From Acanthaster planci (Eukaryota; Echinodermata; Asteroidea; Valvatida; Acanthasteridae): 64,000 nt of DNA. Made by a program: the position numbers and the translations under genes. Positions 1 to 12,450 of the stretch are shown piece after piece; position 1 is the first letter of the stretch; every line of letters starts with the position of its first letter. The stretch is taken from the NCBI RefSeq assembly GCF_001949145.1, contig NW_019091420.1, forward strand, positions 1,415,541 through 1,479,540, in the 5' to 3' direction. Under the pieces are notes generated by a model that was not told where the DNA came from, did no database searches, and saw only the letters and a list, made by a program, of their open reading frames with translations.

Positions 1-280
1 ATGTGCAAAACACACTGACAAACCGCCAACTTAACAATTGTAAAAGGTTGTCTAATTTGACCTACATGTATAATACCTTTAAATCTGTAGAGATCTTCAG
101 ACCTAATGTGCACCCATGTCGGCATTCCGTCTCTTTTCCAAAGAGAACAACACATGCCTGGCCCTCTTTATGAACTAGAAAGTACCTTTCCTTTTTGAAA
201 GAAGACGTGAAAAGACTAAAAAGAATGGTCGTTCGAAATATAAATTAGAGATAAACACCAAACTGAAAACAAAGAAAAAA
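1..280. repeat. Dispersed repeat, copy 1 (second copy near 44030-44285)
   Basis: The text from the window start to about 280 recurs in the same orientation at 44030-44285, including the shared words CACCCATGTCGGCATTCC, AGAGAACAACACAT and CCCTCTTTATGAACT. The copies differ by many substitutions and small indels. Neither encodes a recognisable protein. The second copy also carries a short match to about 2078-2110, so both may be pieces of one longer element whose left end lies outside the window. Confidence 0.7.
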
Positions 281-1780
281 GTTTAAAAGTTAAAAAAAAT
301 TAATAAGTCACATATTCAAACGCAGGAAAACCCGATCAGTCTACCCATGTATACACAGTACATCAAATTATTGTGAGATGAATGAAAAACATGTAGCTAA
401 AACCCACAGCCTGGATGGCTAAGACAGAGGCAGACCTAAACAAAACCCACATCACGCCCCTTGAACGAGAAACAAAAGATACCAAGAAATTCATTGGGAA
501 TGTACAATAACGTGTTTCCAGATGACCAGATTACATGTTCTCTCTTTGAATTCTGACATTGCTATGATTAAAATTCAAGCTACGACCGCTTTTTTGATCA
601 GTGGTCGATTAGGTCTGGTGTCTAAGATATATTTTGTGCACAAATTGATTTCAGGGTGAAATCTTGGCCATCATTAGTGTAAATCTTGTCAGTAGGACTC
701 GTTTGTCTCCTGTGTCTTCTGTGCAACCATTGAGGTTGTCTGGCAACGGCGAACTCAGCAGCACCATCTGCAGTAACCCACGCATGGGAGGGGCACTTAC
801 GTGGTGAAGCTCTTATCGGCTTCCCGAATTCGTTGCTCTGCACGGCCCTTCCCATCTTCCTTTTCTTAAAGACTTGAGAAATTCTACCCAAATCTTTAAC
901 AATTCGCACTGTCCTTTCACTTAAAAAAGTATTTGGTGTGGTAGTGCTCCTCCGCTGAATGGAACAATGATTTCCTTGCCTAATATTGTGTAAAGTGGGT
1001 CTATAGGAGGTATTTGATGAGGAGCTTGATTTTAATTAAAGAAATACAAATACATAAAGTGAATATGATCACATAAACACAGCGAATGATTATGGGAGCT
1101 GAGGGCCATCACCTAAACACCACTGTAGTTTGGTTTGTTAACGTAGTGACTAGGTCATATATGACGTAATATTGGGTGCCTAGATGTCTATTTTAAGATG
1201 CGGCATGCCCATGTGTATTGTTTTTAAAGGTCTGGGTCTGCAGCATCCTGAAACGGTTACAAAAAGTGGCAATAAATATTTCAAAAGTACCGTCTCTATT
1301 TACCAAACATAGCAAGATTAATAAGCGGAAGATGAATCAAAGAAAACAGAAGATTCATAAATTATAGACATTTACCAAAAAATAACGACAGTGACCGAAA
1401 CCAATGAAAATGGTTTGGGGAGATTTCAACCATTTTCACAAATTTTGGGGAACGTTCACATGACCGTAGCGATTACTTTACCTAAAGATCCTCTCGAAAG
1501 ATCTCTTGATCTTAGAACAAGACTACAATCACGGCATCCATGCCCCCTTAGCCGTGGAAAATAACTGGCTTGAGAGATAATGTCTCCCATTTTGTTGGAA
1601 CATATCGAAACCAATCATCCTTTGACGAGAAATTGTCTGGTGAACTCTTGCTCGCTTTGGAAACGTTAACTGACCTGTCTGTGTCTCAATCCAAGAATTA
1701 ACATCTCTACTGCTAACAACTGCATTATCCTCCCCCGTGGCATTTACAATACATAATCCCTTTTTCCCTCCAATGTTCTG
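281..1780. other. Non-coding stretch, nothing recognised
   Basis: AT-rich sequence without a recognisable gene. A 95-codon open frame on the minus strand at 622-909 matches no family I know and has no visible splice context, so it is not called. Confidence 0.5.
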
Positions 1781-2442
1781 TTAAAATGAGACCACTGACA
1801 GGTGGTAACTGCGTGCCGTAGATGTAAAGGGTTTGGAATCGAGGCCTATCTGGATGCAGTGGGTAAAAAGCATGCTCTTTTGACGTTGATTAAATTAGAT
1901 ATTTGTACAGGTAGTAAATAATTTTTGCAATATTGAATGTTTCAAAAGTGGACCTAATTCATATGTCATTTAACTATTTTCAAAATGGACGGTTTAATCT
2001 TACATCATATCCACATGTGGTTGACATATTGGATGTTGGTAATTGAATGAAAAAATAATGAACAGGGGTGAGTCTGGTTATCTCAAAGTGACAGTTACAA
2101 TTGTAATGACAGTAACGCGTGAAGTCATACGCTCGCGATGAAAACAGTTGCAACGACAATTTTAACGTTAAATCATTATTATACGCATATCTATCTGATC
2201 GAAGCAAATGTGAAACCAGAACATGATATTAAAATACAAATTCTACGAAATTTTTCAGGCTAGCTTTAAACTCTTTCAATCGAAAATATTTGACACAATC
2301 GAGTATTTATGAGAAAACTGATCTCGAGTTTTAGGACCTCGCTTATCTGGCACCAGTAGCTGTTCTTTCGACGAAATCAATAGTACGTGAGCCACGAAAG
2401 GTTTAAATTCAAGAAGTGCCAACTGCACGATACTCAGTACGA

Positions 2443-2606
2443 TATGCGGTAAAGGGGGACCCCCCTAATGTGGCGCACAAGCTGTATACCCTAAGGCTAC
2501 TGTGCCTCTACTGCACCCCCTCGGAAATCTGCAAGGGATTTCAAAGATTCCATCAACACAAAAGAAGACACAATGGAGGGGTCCCCTTTTGCCGCATATC
2601 TTGCAT
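2443..2606. mobile_element. MITE-like element, family M1
   Basis: Short element with inverted ends: the left end reads TATGCGGTAAAGGGGGACCC, and the right end carries the reverse complement around AGGGGTCCCCTTTTGCCGCATA. Relatives lie at 29095-29550, 17576-17926 and, partly, 20860-20940. It has no coding capacity. It resembles a non-autonomous DNA transposon; the superfamily was not identified. Confidence 0.6.
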
Positions 2607-3889
2607 CATAAAGAGCACGTCGTACTTACGTCAGAACAGCTAAGACAGCATGTGCAGACATGAAATTCTTGTGCAGCAAGCATCATTCTGTTCTTTGTTG
2701 CAACGACTGAAGTTCTTAAAAGGTTTGCGTTCATGAAGTCACCAACGTTTAATGATGTTGGCTGTAGTGCCTCTAAAAGTCGATGTAAGTTCAAGAGTCC
2801 AATATTTGAAGATGAAGGATATGACGATGGAAGGCTCAACCATAGCCTAGCGTCAAGAGCCTAGAGATGTACATGGTGCTCGTGGAAAAAACATTCAAGC
2901 TCGTTTGCGAATTAAAAAGAACGCAGCTTGAAGCCTTCCTTTTTAAAAGAATTTTCTGCAGGTTTTTTTTATTTCGCTTGATAATTCTTTAAATAATTAT
3001 TTGGCGTCAAAGAAATATTTTACGCAGGTTTTTGATGCCTTGTAAAGTGCTCATTTGGCACCAACACAAACATTATACGAAAAAGCCCTGAAAATGTCTG
3101 TCATCGTTTTTTTTAATATCTGAAAATGGTCACAAATGTGACTCCTGTTCGGTTTCGTTGTGTTCCCAGGAAATGCACGACAATTGATCATTATTCAGGT
3201 AAATGTTTTATGTATAAGAAATCATACTGAGGGATCCATACATGGATATTTCGGACTCAGACAGAAAATCGTCGAATATCTGGAGTGGTGGTCTTGACTA
3301 CCTCAAGGCATGTCTCTGGGAACTGCAACCAGTAACTGTAGGACGAATTTGTTGTCGGGGAGATACTGATATGAATATTTGATTTGTCGGGATTCAAACA
3401 GGTCTACTCGAACTACAGAGCTCCGCATTCGTGATGCATTAATATGCACTATGGAAGCATGAAGCCGTAAAGTGCGAAATGTTTCCATTAAACCAGCTCT
3501 CGTGAAGCACTGGTGAACTGCCAGAAAACTAATTCTTCCAATTTGAATTCATCCGACAAAAATTTGTATGAACTAGAATTCGCTTCGCACGCGATGGTAC
3601 TAGACGTCGCGACGGTATGTCAGTAAATAGAGCCAATGCTCCCATTGACTTGATAAACCATTAGTTTGTAGCACCACTCGTTTCTTTTCCAAGTTGACAA
3701 AATTTTTCAAAAATAATTGTCCGTTATATACAAATGCTCACAACAAAACACCTCAAGTGCTGATGATTTCCTAGCTTTCAGCCCACGCATCAGCCAGCCT
3801 GCCAGGCGAGAGGCAGTTCAATTTGTACCTGCACAATAACAATTAATCACTTGAGGCGGTGAAGATTTTTTAAACACGTAGAGGAAGGA

Positions 3890-4840
3890 CACAGGAGTTT
3901 GAATTGCCCGAGGCTACAACGTATTGCCAATTACCGCTTTCTGGCATGCCCATTATGTCCATAGCCAGAGCGCAGCGAACGCTTGCTACGCACCATCTGT
4001 ACCAAAACCCCGAAACCCCTTCGAACACTATGATCGCCGCCGCAATTTTTCGTTGGTTATCTGCATCCTTAACACTTTGTGTACTAAGGTATAGGATATT
4101 GAATATTCATGCATTTGTTGGTGCTTGGTATGATCTCATAACAACATCGAATTTAATACTTGCGCAGTTGCTTATATTACGCTGTGTGACCTAAATGCAC
4201 TACAGGTGCAGTCATTGCCCGTAAAGATCGCTTCTTCTGGAGTTATTTTGGGAATAAATACCCCTGCTGTTTACAAGATTTTATATTTGTTTGAAACATT
4301 TTTATTACTACATTTGAACAAAAGTTTATTTTACGAAATTCCATGACACCTTCCTATAATGAAATAGCGCATTTTGTTCCTTACGTACTTAGCTTTCCAG
4401 TAGTGGTGAACATTTTGTTGGCCAGTCTTAGCCAAATTCATACGAAGTCTTTGGAAACTGATGTATTCGAGGGAGAAAAATAAAAGTACAAACTTCTTAT
4501 GGATAACGGAAGAGCTGTATCAAAAAAAAAAGCTTATTCAGAGGGGCAAAAATAGGTCTAATATCGGGGACTTTTCTCTCTCTGTTTCCTGATTACAGCA
4601 AAAATATGTCTTTAATTGCAAGCAAAATACTACAAGTATTGCTGAGATATACTACTGGCTCCGCTTGTCACGCTAAGATACAGGCAGTAATCGGGCATTT
4701 TGGAATGTTTTCTATTATTCGTCTCACTTGGGGGCAACGATCATTGAACACTTTGAAGTGTGCCAGAGTTGCAACTCCCGTGCCCTTCCTCTATGGCATA
4801 CCCTCTGGTGTAACTACATGTAGGTTCTGTAGAAATCCCA
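3890..4840 (+). repeat. Nested insertion inside the left arm
   Basis: This block is missing from the inverted partner arm, where matching sequence jumps from the equivalent of 3850 to 4850. Part of it (3896-4040) recurs at 34330-34470, sharing TTTCTGGCATGCCC and GCGAACGCTTGCTACGCACCA. Another part (4600-4790) recurs at about 35346-35480 and 36600-36740. It is therefore a later insertion of a repeat also present near 34-36 kb. The 140-codon open frame at 4606-5028 lies in this repeat and resembles no known protein. Confidence 0.55.
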
Positions 4841-5844
4841 AATTAACTCAAGCCCCCGCTTCTCCTTCAGAAAAGAACTGCAAAGTTTTCTGGGAGGCAA
4901 TTAAAAGATCAGTTCTGTGTACTGTTCCGTCCAAAAATGCAAGCCAAGCTTGTTGCATGCAGCGCGGGTTTTCTATATTTTTCAGATTAAACGAAATTCT
5001 AACATTAACATTTCTTGAGGTAGTTTAAATCAGAAAAAGTTCTTGAAAAACACAGAACACGATTGAGCAAATCAAATTAAACCCCTGTAAGCGGGGCGTG
5101 AGAGGGATCCAGAGTGCGCTGCATGACCTTTTCCCTTCAGGCTCTCTACTTGCATTGTGTCTAAAAAGGTAGCGTGGAACCTGCCTCTTGTTAGGTGCAT
5201 CACCAACACGCAGAATAATATGTGCCAAATCCCAGGGCTAGATTAAAAAACTTTATGAAGCGATTCATTGAAGTCCATGACTGAGAGCACGAACTGCCAG
5301 CTACACCACTTGTAAGATCGAATTGAAATTCGCACATGCTACTTTGTGGGTTGTCTGAACGAGTACAAAGTTTAATTAAAAGTAGGGACAGCCGATAACG
5401 TTGGGAGGCAGAAGTCACCCTCACCTTGGTGAGAGGCCATAAAACCAGCCCTAAGCGCTACTGTTCCGTCAGCCGAACTCCGCCCAAGGTATTAGCATCA
5501 GTTTGACATCACTGGCATGAGTGCTGACGCTTCGCCTTTCACAATGCTACTGTAGTCTGAAATCGAAAATTCAAAGAGAGACGCAAAAGCTTTTGAACCC
5601 CAAAACCTGTTGTTTTTTTCGCAGGCCCTCAATATTTTGTTGAAGTCTCCTGCCCCTGAATGGAAGCACTTGGCACATCCACTGTGCTTACAGCCCGGCC
5701 TGTCATGGTTAGATGTGTCGATGCCAAATTTCTTTTTACTTATTTATTTATTTACTTTACTCCTGTAGTGCCTACATTAAGGACAAATTTCAAAACTCGC
5801 GGTTTGCAACAGTTAAAATCACGCAATGACCAGGGTTAGAAAGT

Positions 5845-6060
5845 GTTCTCTTTTGTGGCTCTGGGATGGGGGAAACCCCGTGAAAAAGATTCTGGGGAAA
5901 ACCAACTGGGGCAGGTTGGGACTGAGAACCCAATCCACTTGCTGACCTGGAAGGGTTGTAACCTGGGTCAAAGAGGTGGAAGGCGAGTTAACCACCATTA
6001 CACCAACCTAAAAATGCAACCGTCATTTTGCAACCACCAGCAACCAACACCTAATACACA
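5845..6060 (-). mobile_element. tRNA-like SINE, minus orientation
   Basis: The reverse complement reads like a tRNA-headed SINE: CTTCCACCTCTTTGACCCAG, then a degenerate box-B-like stretch, then CCCAGTTGGTTTTCCCC. The same element lies in plus orientation at 26450-26640. Both sit just outside the ends of the two inverted arms, at similar distances (about 185 and 210 bases). No A-tail or target duplication was resolved. Confidence 0.6.
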
Positions 6061-6336
6061 TGATGTGAAATTAATCACAAAATAAGTTAAGAATGGATAT
6101 ATCAGACTCATATTCGTAAAACTGTTCAAAATACCTGCAAATTATTGAGTCAACCCTTGTGACCCACGTATACACCTGGGGTGGGCGGAGTTTCTACCAA
6201 AATGGCTGTGTCCATGACAACGTCTGACGAAAGGCAGTTTTCACTGGACTGCCGAATGCTACAAAAAGGTCAACATGAAGGACGCTTCCTCACTTTCCAA
6301 CACTGAGCTACACTGAAGCAATAAATCAGTGAAACA
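6061..6336 (+). promoter_or_regulatory. Presumed upstream region of the C-type lectin gene
   Basis: The stretch between the SINE and the lectin ATG includes GTGGGCGGAG at about 6181, a GC-box-like motif. The ATG at 6337 follows GTGAAACA, giving an A at -3. No TATA box is convincingly placed. The promoter assignment is by position only. Confidence 0.3.
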
Positions 6337-6614
6337 ATGAATCGATTCCTCATCGCTTGCGTGTTTCTCGTAGCTGCCACCGCTGCAGAGGAAGCCTTGC
6401 ACAGATCAGGCTGTCCCAGCGGCTACACCTACCGTCGTCACAGAGGCCACTGTTACAAGGTATTCCGGACACCTCAGTGGTGGCAGTACGCCGAGTACTT
6501 TTGCAGGGCGGATGGAGCCTGGCTGGTGACCATCAGAAATCGAGCAGACAGTGTATGGGTCAACAACTTCTTCAAAAGAAACAAGCACAACTGTCCATCG
6601 TCGTACTGGATTGG
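6337..6614 (+). CDS. Secreted C-type lectin, exon 1 (signal peptide and first half of the C-type lectin domain)
   Basis: The exon encodes residues 1-92 plus two bases of codon 93. Residues 1-17 form a signal peptide (hydrophobic run IACVFLVAATAA), so the product should be secreted. The C-type lectin domain follows: the N-terminal Cys pair C26/C39 of the long form, C56 in the first helix region, LVTIRNRAD, and YWIG, the usual WIG motif, interrupted at its glycine by the intron. The donor is GG|GTGAGT at 6615. Joined to 12451-12655 it gives a 160-aa protein, the usual size of a one-domain invertebrate C-type lectin. The plus-1 and minus-strand open frames over this exon are shadows. Confidence 0.9.
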
Positions 6615-7544
6615 GTGAGTTATGTATCTGTCCACGCCCATTAGTTCCGACTGATCCGTTATATCAGACAGCAAAGTTGATTATTTTGTCCAATCCGTTA
6701 TGACGGACAGATGATTGTGTCCGGCCCATTGTGTTCGACGGCCGTTTTAAGAATGTTAAATTTTTAATTTGTAAAGCGGTAGTTGTGTCGCAATTTTTTT
6801 CAGTCATGCGACAAATTCCTCCGACGGCCGTTACAGATTCTTTTTGGAGGTAATTTTTTTACAGATACATAATTTGGTATATCTAATTAATCAATGAGTA
6901 GTCCTCTATGAAGACGTAACAAAATGACGCTGATTGACAGGTGGGAGGACCGTCATTTCCGTGTAAAAACACGCCCCTCTTGCTCCTGCTGCGCGGGGAC
7001 ACTCGCCCAGAGACCTTTTAGATTAACGGTGGGTAAATGACAAAATATGACTGAATGTAGTCACTTCAATTTACTGGATTTCATGTCAAAGTGAAATTGT
7101 TTGGGCTTCTATAGGTTTGTCCAGTTAATATCGCGCTCTTTTCATTGAAAATTACTTAAAAGAAAATTTAATTTCATCAAAGAGGGGTCACTCGCCCCTA
7201 ATGTTGATTTAAATTGGAAATAACACCACTAGATTTCACTTTTAGAGCATTATAATTCATGAAAAAATTCTTATCCGTGCTATGTATAGTCATTTTCGTC
7301 TCATCCCGAGAAAAGCGTTAATTTCGAAACGCATTTTTTGTCATTCATAATTTTTACCGATTTAGTCATTTAATTTTGGCAGTGGCATGATTAGAAAAAT
7401 TATCAAAGACAAGTTTTCAGTCATCTTCAGGTTGTTCTTGTAATTTGTTATCCAATTCATTGCGTTTATCATCCAAATTCAGTCTATTATTTATAGTTAA
7501 GTTTGAATCACAACAATAAAATCCAAATAACCGCTATTTCAAAC

Positions 7545-7710
7545 CAGTGTTGTATTTGAAATCCCCTTGATGTCCGAGACCAAGACAGAAACCGAGACCA
7601 AGGCATTCGAGACTGAAAAGAAGACCGAGACCAACTCTTTCAATACCGAGACCAACACTTTTTCAGGTTGAGACCGAGACGGAGACCACGAGCGAGACCA
7701 AGACCAAACA
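7545..7710. repeat. Degenerate GAGACC-rich tract
   Basis: About 15 imperfect copies of GAGACC/GAGACCAAG follow the sequence CCAGTGTTGTATTTGAAATC. A similar tract occurs at 11390-11480, preceded at about 11308 by GGTGTTGTATTTACATCC. A CAGTGTTG-type start followed by GAGACC repeats is seen at termini of some hAT-like elements, so these may be element ends, but no matching inverted end or target duplication was found. Confidence 0.5.
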
Positions 7711-8093
7711 TTAAAACTGTGTATCATTTTATACAAAGGTAAACGAGGACAAGCAACATAAGACGACAAAATTATACTGAACATATATGATAAAGAAATT
7801 ATTGGTCATTCTATAAATTCATGGTCCAAAACTACGACATGTTTGTGTCCCTGTCACACCAGACATGTAATTTGACATGGAAATATCACCAAAATCGATT
7901 TCAAACTATTTCTAATTTTATGGCAGGTAATTGCATTAATTCATCATTCTTGGAAATTAGAGAATGTAATCGGATTTACAAAATCGTATGTCAGATGTGA
8001 CAGGGATAAGAAAAATTAGACCCTCATTTACAGAATAACCCATATACATGGAACATCATCAAAGACAAATACATCAACTCGAACGATTCTATT

Positions 8094-8310
8094 TTTCTCA
8101 TATTGAATCCTATTAAGAAGAGCCAAGTCTAACAAAAAGGCACACATCTATATCTCCCTTGCACAACACGTTTAGGTGTTAATAACACACAGGTCTGTAT
8201 CCATTTTTTCCTGGAGTCCAGTCCAGTATTGTAAAATTTAACGTATCGTCACGACTCATCAATGGATACTGATGTTTGTGATGTACCACTCTCTAAATTC
8301 AAAAGAGTGA
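8094..8310 (+). repeat. Dispersed repeat, copy 1 (partner at 54260-54460)
   Basis: Shared words with 54260-54460 in the same order are AAGAGCCAAGTCTAA, CCATTTTTTCCTG and TCGTCACGACTCAT. Both copies lie in introns of host genes (C-type lectin and ependymin-related). There is no coding content and no visible termini. Confidence 0.6.
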
Positions 8311-8474
8311 AAACTCAATCTTTTCGAGTGAAAATTCACTCCCACAGTCGGAAACTATAGGGACCAGACTTTTAGAATGAAATCTCTTCAATCCAAAAGA
8401 TCGAGTTTTCACTCAAGCTCCGACTGAAGTGAAATATTTCAGATGAGTTCAATCGAAATCTTAATTTAGCCGTC

Positions 8475-9069
8475 AACTTTTTAGGTAGTGGTATATAACT
8501 ACTTCCTACCAACGGTTCACAAAGTACCACGTTGATACAAAATACAACGATTTTGTCAAATTTCCACCAAGAGCTCCTTTTGGTATGAGCGTTGACTTCC
8601 CGCATGAGATACTGTTTTTGTTCTTCGTCTCGTTCGGTAAACACTACTGTTTTTCCACCAGTAAACGTAAATATACCAACTTCGGTTTTTGTCGATCCAG
8701 TCTTTCTATTTTAAACTGGACTTTGATCGCCGTTTGCAATTTGTGAGCTCCTATCTCTCTAAATTCGGCCAATGATTTCGCTTCGATATACCTCTTGTAA
8801 AAATCAAAAAAGTATACTGGGTCGTCTTCAAAGAAACTAGGCTTCAGTTCCCAGTTTCTAAAATTTCCTTGAAATCGTCGGATGTTTGGGATGTCTTCCT
8901 CTGCTATCGCTTCCGGTCGGGTGTAATTTTTGATTGCTGTAATGAGATCCTCTCGTAGCACATTACCGTCTGCACCCTTGGCTGTATAGGGTATTTGATT
9001 ATCTTGTACTATTTGTAAGAGTTGATGATATGTTTTACGCGCAATATTTTTAAATGGGCGCTGGCTCAC
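8475..9069 (-). pseudogene. Decayed Polinton/Maverick-type DNA polymerase B, N-terminal fragment
   Basis: On the minus strand, 9069-8644 is an open frame of 141 codons and the next piece continues in a new frame to about 8475. The start (KTYHQLLQIVQDN, then a gap, then LREDLITAI) has the look of a SAP-like helix pair. The second piece carries INVVLCEPLVGSSYIPLPKK, the hallmark motif just upstream of the polymerase core in the large proteins of Polintons/Mavericks and adintovirus-like elements of invertebrates and fish. The usual following motif (NVQNRDN then LRWA-like) is missing: similarity stops after LPKK. The fragment is truncated, frameshifted near 8644 and lacks all catalytic polymerase motifs. 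The family was recognised from memory of its motif, with no database search. Confidence 0.6.
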
Positions 9070-11389
9070 TTGGATTGCGCGAACGTATTCTGGTTTAGCA
9101 TGTTGGCAATCCTTGGATAGTGGTAGGGATATATTGTATTGACTGATAAAGTCAGATAAAAATGACTTTTATAGTATCTAAATTTAGAGAGCAGTGGTTG
9201 ATACTGTGGTTTGGCATCACTATTATTTGTCTTTAGTAAATGGCCTACAGTCCTGGCATTTATATTTATATAATCTATGTTTACGCGTCCGTCCATTTTT
9301 CATGACGAGTTAAACAATACAATCAACTGTTATTAGTTGTTTGATTGTATTTTAATTTAAACTCCGATACCGGTTTTTCTTTGCGAAAATGGTTGCACTT
9401 TTTAGTTTACATGTTCAAATATATTTTTAATACATAACTTTTTGTCAATTTTTTACAATCACCCAAAAGTTTCATTGTAACATTGCTCAGCTATAATGCT
9501 CGTAGTCCGTCATAATGTGTTCAACCTATTAAATTTACACAATCAAAGCAATGAACACAATTGACACAATTAAAACGTAATACAAAATCTTTGCATTTCG
9601 ACGAATTTGTGCATCCTCTGCAGTTAAGATTCATTTTACATTCTTTGCTTGCAATACACATTGGGAGCAACATTCACAAAGATAATTTTTAGAGAGATAT
9701 TGTTTTGGTTCTGGTTTTGATTCTTGCTTTGGTTTGCGTCTTTGTCTTCGTCATAGTCTTCTGTTTGGCATCTCTGTTTTGATTTTAGTGTTAGGAGATA
9801 TTTTTCATTTTTTTAAACGATGGGAGCGTGATGATATTTTTCAATTTGTCAAACGCCGAGGGGGGTTGGGTAGGTATTCGGGGAGAAACCGACTACTCTC
9901 CTTGTACACTACTTCTGCAAAGTGTTTCCTGCCCCCTTTTCCGCTCTCCTTCAGTTCCCTGCACTTCTTATAACCAAACCACTACCGCCAATTCACATGA
10001 CGTGGCAGTGCCCTGATGCTTCTCCAAATGTGAACTTTTTCAAGCTGATGATGTTGCAAAAGGCAGCGCATAACTTAACAGCATGTAGCATATGAACGAA
10101 AACATGGGGCAAGCCACCTGCTTCGCATGTATGCGTACATTGTACACAAACACGTGTACAAATCGGAGGGATGTGTGCCAGTGAAATAAGCCAGTTCGTA
10201 ATTACCGCATGCACTCTGCACCTGAAAGTTCATTTGTACATCAAACAAATCGCTTCACCGTACGTCAGGAGCGGGCGCCCTTCTGTGACATTCGTTTGTG
10301 TGGTGAATGTTAAGGGTGCGATTCAGCTAAAGCTTCGATCTTCAATTTTTTTTCAATTTTTGGTTAAAATTTTGCCATGGATGGTTGTGAGCAAGATCTT
10401 TCAATAGATGAAATTCGTCTGTGGACCCTGGCCCAATTAAAAGAGTTTTAAGGAACAACAACATTTTCAACATGCTGTACTTGGATTAATGAACACTTAA
10501 TCAACCTTAATTTTATGAAATTAATTACCTGATAATTTAAACTCGTACGTATTTAAAATGTCACTTTTCTTCTATTTCCAATTTCATTATATCTTCGGTA
10601 CTGCTTTCTGTAAAGATTTCCTAGAGGGAGTTCCATATACCCGAATGTCACTTAACACCCTGTGCAAAACCCTATGAGACTAGTCTGAAAAATATTAAGT
10701 GTAGAAAATGCTTCGATTTTCTCCCTCCTAATTTTTTCGAACATTTTTTGCTCTCTAAGGGCTACGGTAATAAGGCCCTGCAGGAGAAAACTAGTGACAT
10801 TTGTATACAGGAAATCTTACCAATTTCCTTTCCGTAAAGGTTAGGGAAAAATATATTGTAAATTATGTTGGGACACTATCCATTATTATTTTTTAAATGA
10901 CTGTACAGGATCGAAGGGTATCAGAATGTTTATTCTGTTCTTGGTTCTTCCCTATTTCGTCTTTAGCATCTTCCGTATTTCACAATTTTTTTAAACAATC
11001 ATCCGTATCAAAAGCATTCCATTCGCGCACAAACAGGATATACATAAAATCAATTTATTTTATGTACAAATGACCCTTGAAAAAGTTCATTTGTGTATGC
11101 GAAGTTTGTAATTACAAACGGGCTTATAAATGGCATGCTGCATACGAGTTCCAGTGCTTCCAACCTCGCCTTCGTTGTGTTGAGCAACACTTCCAAAGGC
11201 TGTTTCCTGTGTTGGGAATAAAGTAACAACTTGGGATGAGGTTGCTACATACTGCATTAACTAGTCCACATTCAAACATCGATTTCACTATGAAAATTTG
11301 AACAATGCGGTGTTGTATTTACATCCATGTTTGGAAACTAGACTCGTTAGCTGGAAAGTGCGTTCATAAGTGAGGTAGCGAGTTGCACA

Positions 11390-11480
11390 TTTTGTTGTCT
11401 CGACGGGTCTAGACGGAACCCTCCCGAGACCACCGAGACTTACTTTGATAGGGCGAGACGAAGATCAAGACCGAGACCAC
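11390..11480. repeat. Second GAGACC-rich tract
   Basis: Imperfect GAGACC/CGAGAC repeats in the same orientation as those at 7545-7710. It abuts the MITE that begins near 11502. Confidence 0.5.
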
Positions 11481-11501
11481 AAAAAGGTCACGAGACCATA
11501 T

Positions 11502-11676
11502 GCAGCAAGGTATGAGACGGAGAGAAACCCCCCCTGTTTTGTGTTGGTCATTGTCTCGCAGGAATCTGGGGAATTCCTTTCAGACATCCTAGGGGGATGT
11601 GTTAAGTAACAATAGTCTGAAATGTGTATAGGGATTGGACATGTTGGGGGGGTACCCCTCGGTCTCATTTCTTGCT
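11502..11676. mobile_element. MITE-like element, family M2, copy in lectin intron
   Basis: Inverted ends: CAGCAAGGTATGAGACGGAG at the left and CTCGGTCTCATTTCTTGCTG at the right. The interior contains TGTGTTGGTCATTG and GTGTTAAGTAACAATAGTCT. Relatives with the same ends and interior lie at 34526-34696 (same orientation) and 17703-17883 (inverted). Non-coding. Confidence 0.65.
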
Positions 11677-12450
11677 GGGTATACACGAGACAGTCTCAAA
11701 ACCGAGACCAGCTTCCCAGACCAACAGCATTGATTCAAACAATCGTAACGACAAATTCAATGACGAAATTGAATAATTGGATCTTTAAAAGAGAAACAAA
11801 GTGCTTTTCCAATTCAACGTCATTTCCAATGTGAGACAAATATGTTGATAAATAGGAGAAATAATAATAGGGTTTTTGTGAACTACATTGCTCTTAAAGT
11901 TATATCTAGCGGTGTTGTTTCGAAATTGGAATCAACATTTGGAGGCGAATGACCTCTGTTTAACGAAATAAGCTTTATGTTAACCAATTTCAAATGAAAG
12001 AAGTGCGATATTAATCGGGAAAAAACCTCTAGTTACTTTTAAAGCATACGCTGCGTAAAACATAATTGTGTCGTTCTTTGGACACAATAGATCGGACTTA
12101 ATTATACAGCAGCAGTACATTTATTTCATGTTGGCAGCAAATGATCAATCCCAAGTACATCTACATCAAAATCATACATGCATAGTGAATTCTGTTACAA
12201 CAATAATAACTGGGTGTATTGGGTTTAATAATTGTACACGGTCAAAATTATTACCAACATATCGGGAAAAAAGAAGCACTGTGCTTTTGGTTTTCCCTAT
12301 TTACACGAACAATGGTTCAGACTGGACAAGAAACATAAGACAGAAGACATGAGACACACAATATAATACACTGACAGGATAGACTAAAGTTAGGACAGAT
12401 GTACTTTGAAATCTAGATTAATGAATTCCAATTACGTCTTGTTTTCACAG

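Larger units (their letters stand above)
1780..5660 (+). repeat. Left arm of a large diverged inverted duplication
   Basis: From about 2100 to 5660 this sequence is matched, reverse-complemented and in the same order, by 26850-29850. For example, 3040-3260 pairs with 28440-28680, 3600-3660 with 28020-28100, and 5030-5200 with 27310-27500. Its first 460 bases (1780-2240) match 32140-32600 in direct orientation. The arm is interrupted by a MITE at 2443-2606 and by about 0.95 kb (3890-4840) absent from the other arm. No intact coding region is visible. By eye the copies are clearly diverged, so the event is old. Confidence 0.75.
6615..12450 (+). other. 5.8 kb intron of the C-type lectin gene, loaded with repeats
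   Basis: GTGAGT donor at 6615 and TTTTCACAG acceptor ending at 12450, phase 2. It contains GAGACC-rich tracts, a decayed polymerase fragment, a dispersed repeat and a MITE, listed separately. The parts at 6615-7540, 9300-11300 and 11700-12450 show nothing else I recognise. Confidence 0.8.

Noticed and set aside
4606-5028. 140-codon plus frame
   Set aside because: It lies across the junction of a nested repeat and the inverted arm; related sequences at 35346-35480 and 27590-27730 do not keep the frame.
6357-6644. 95-codon plus-strand frame overlapping lectin exon 1, and two minus frames at 6406-6674
   Set aside because: Shadows of the real lectin frame; they carry no family pattern and read through the splice donor.
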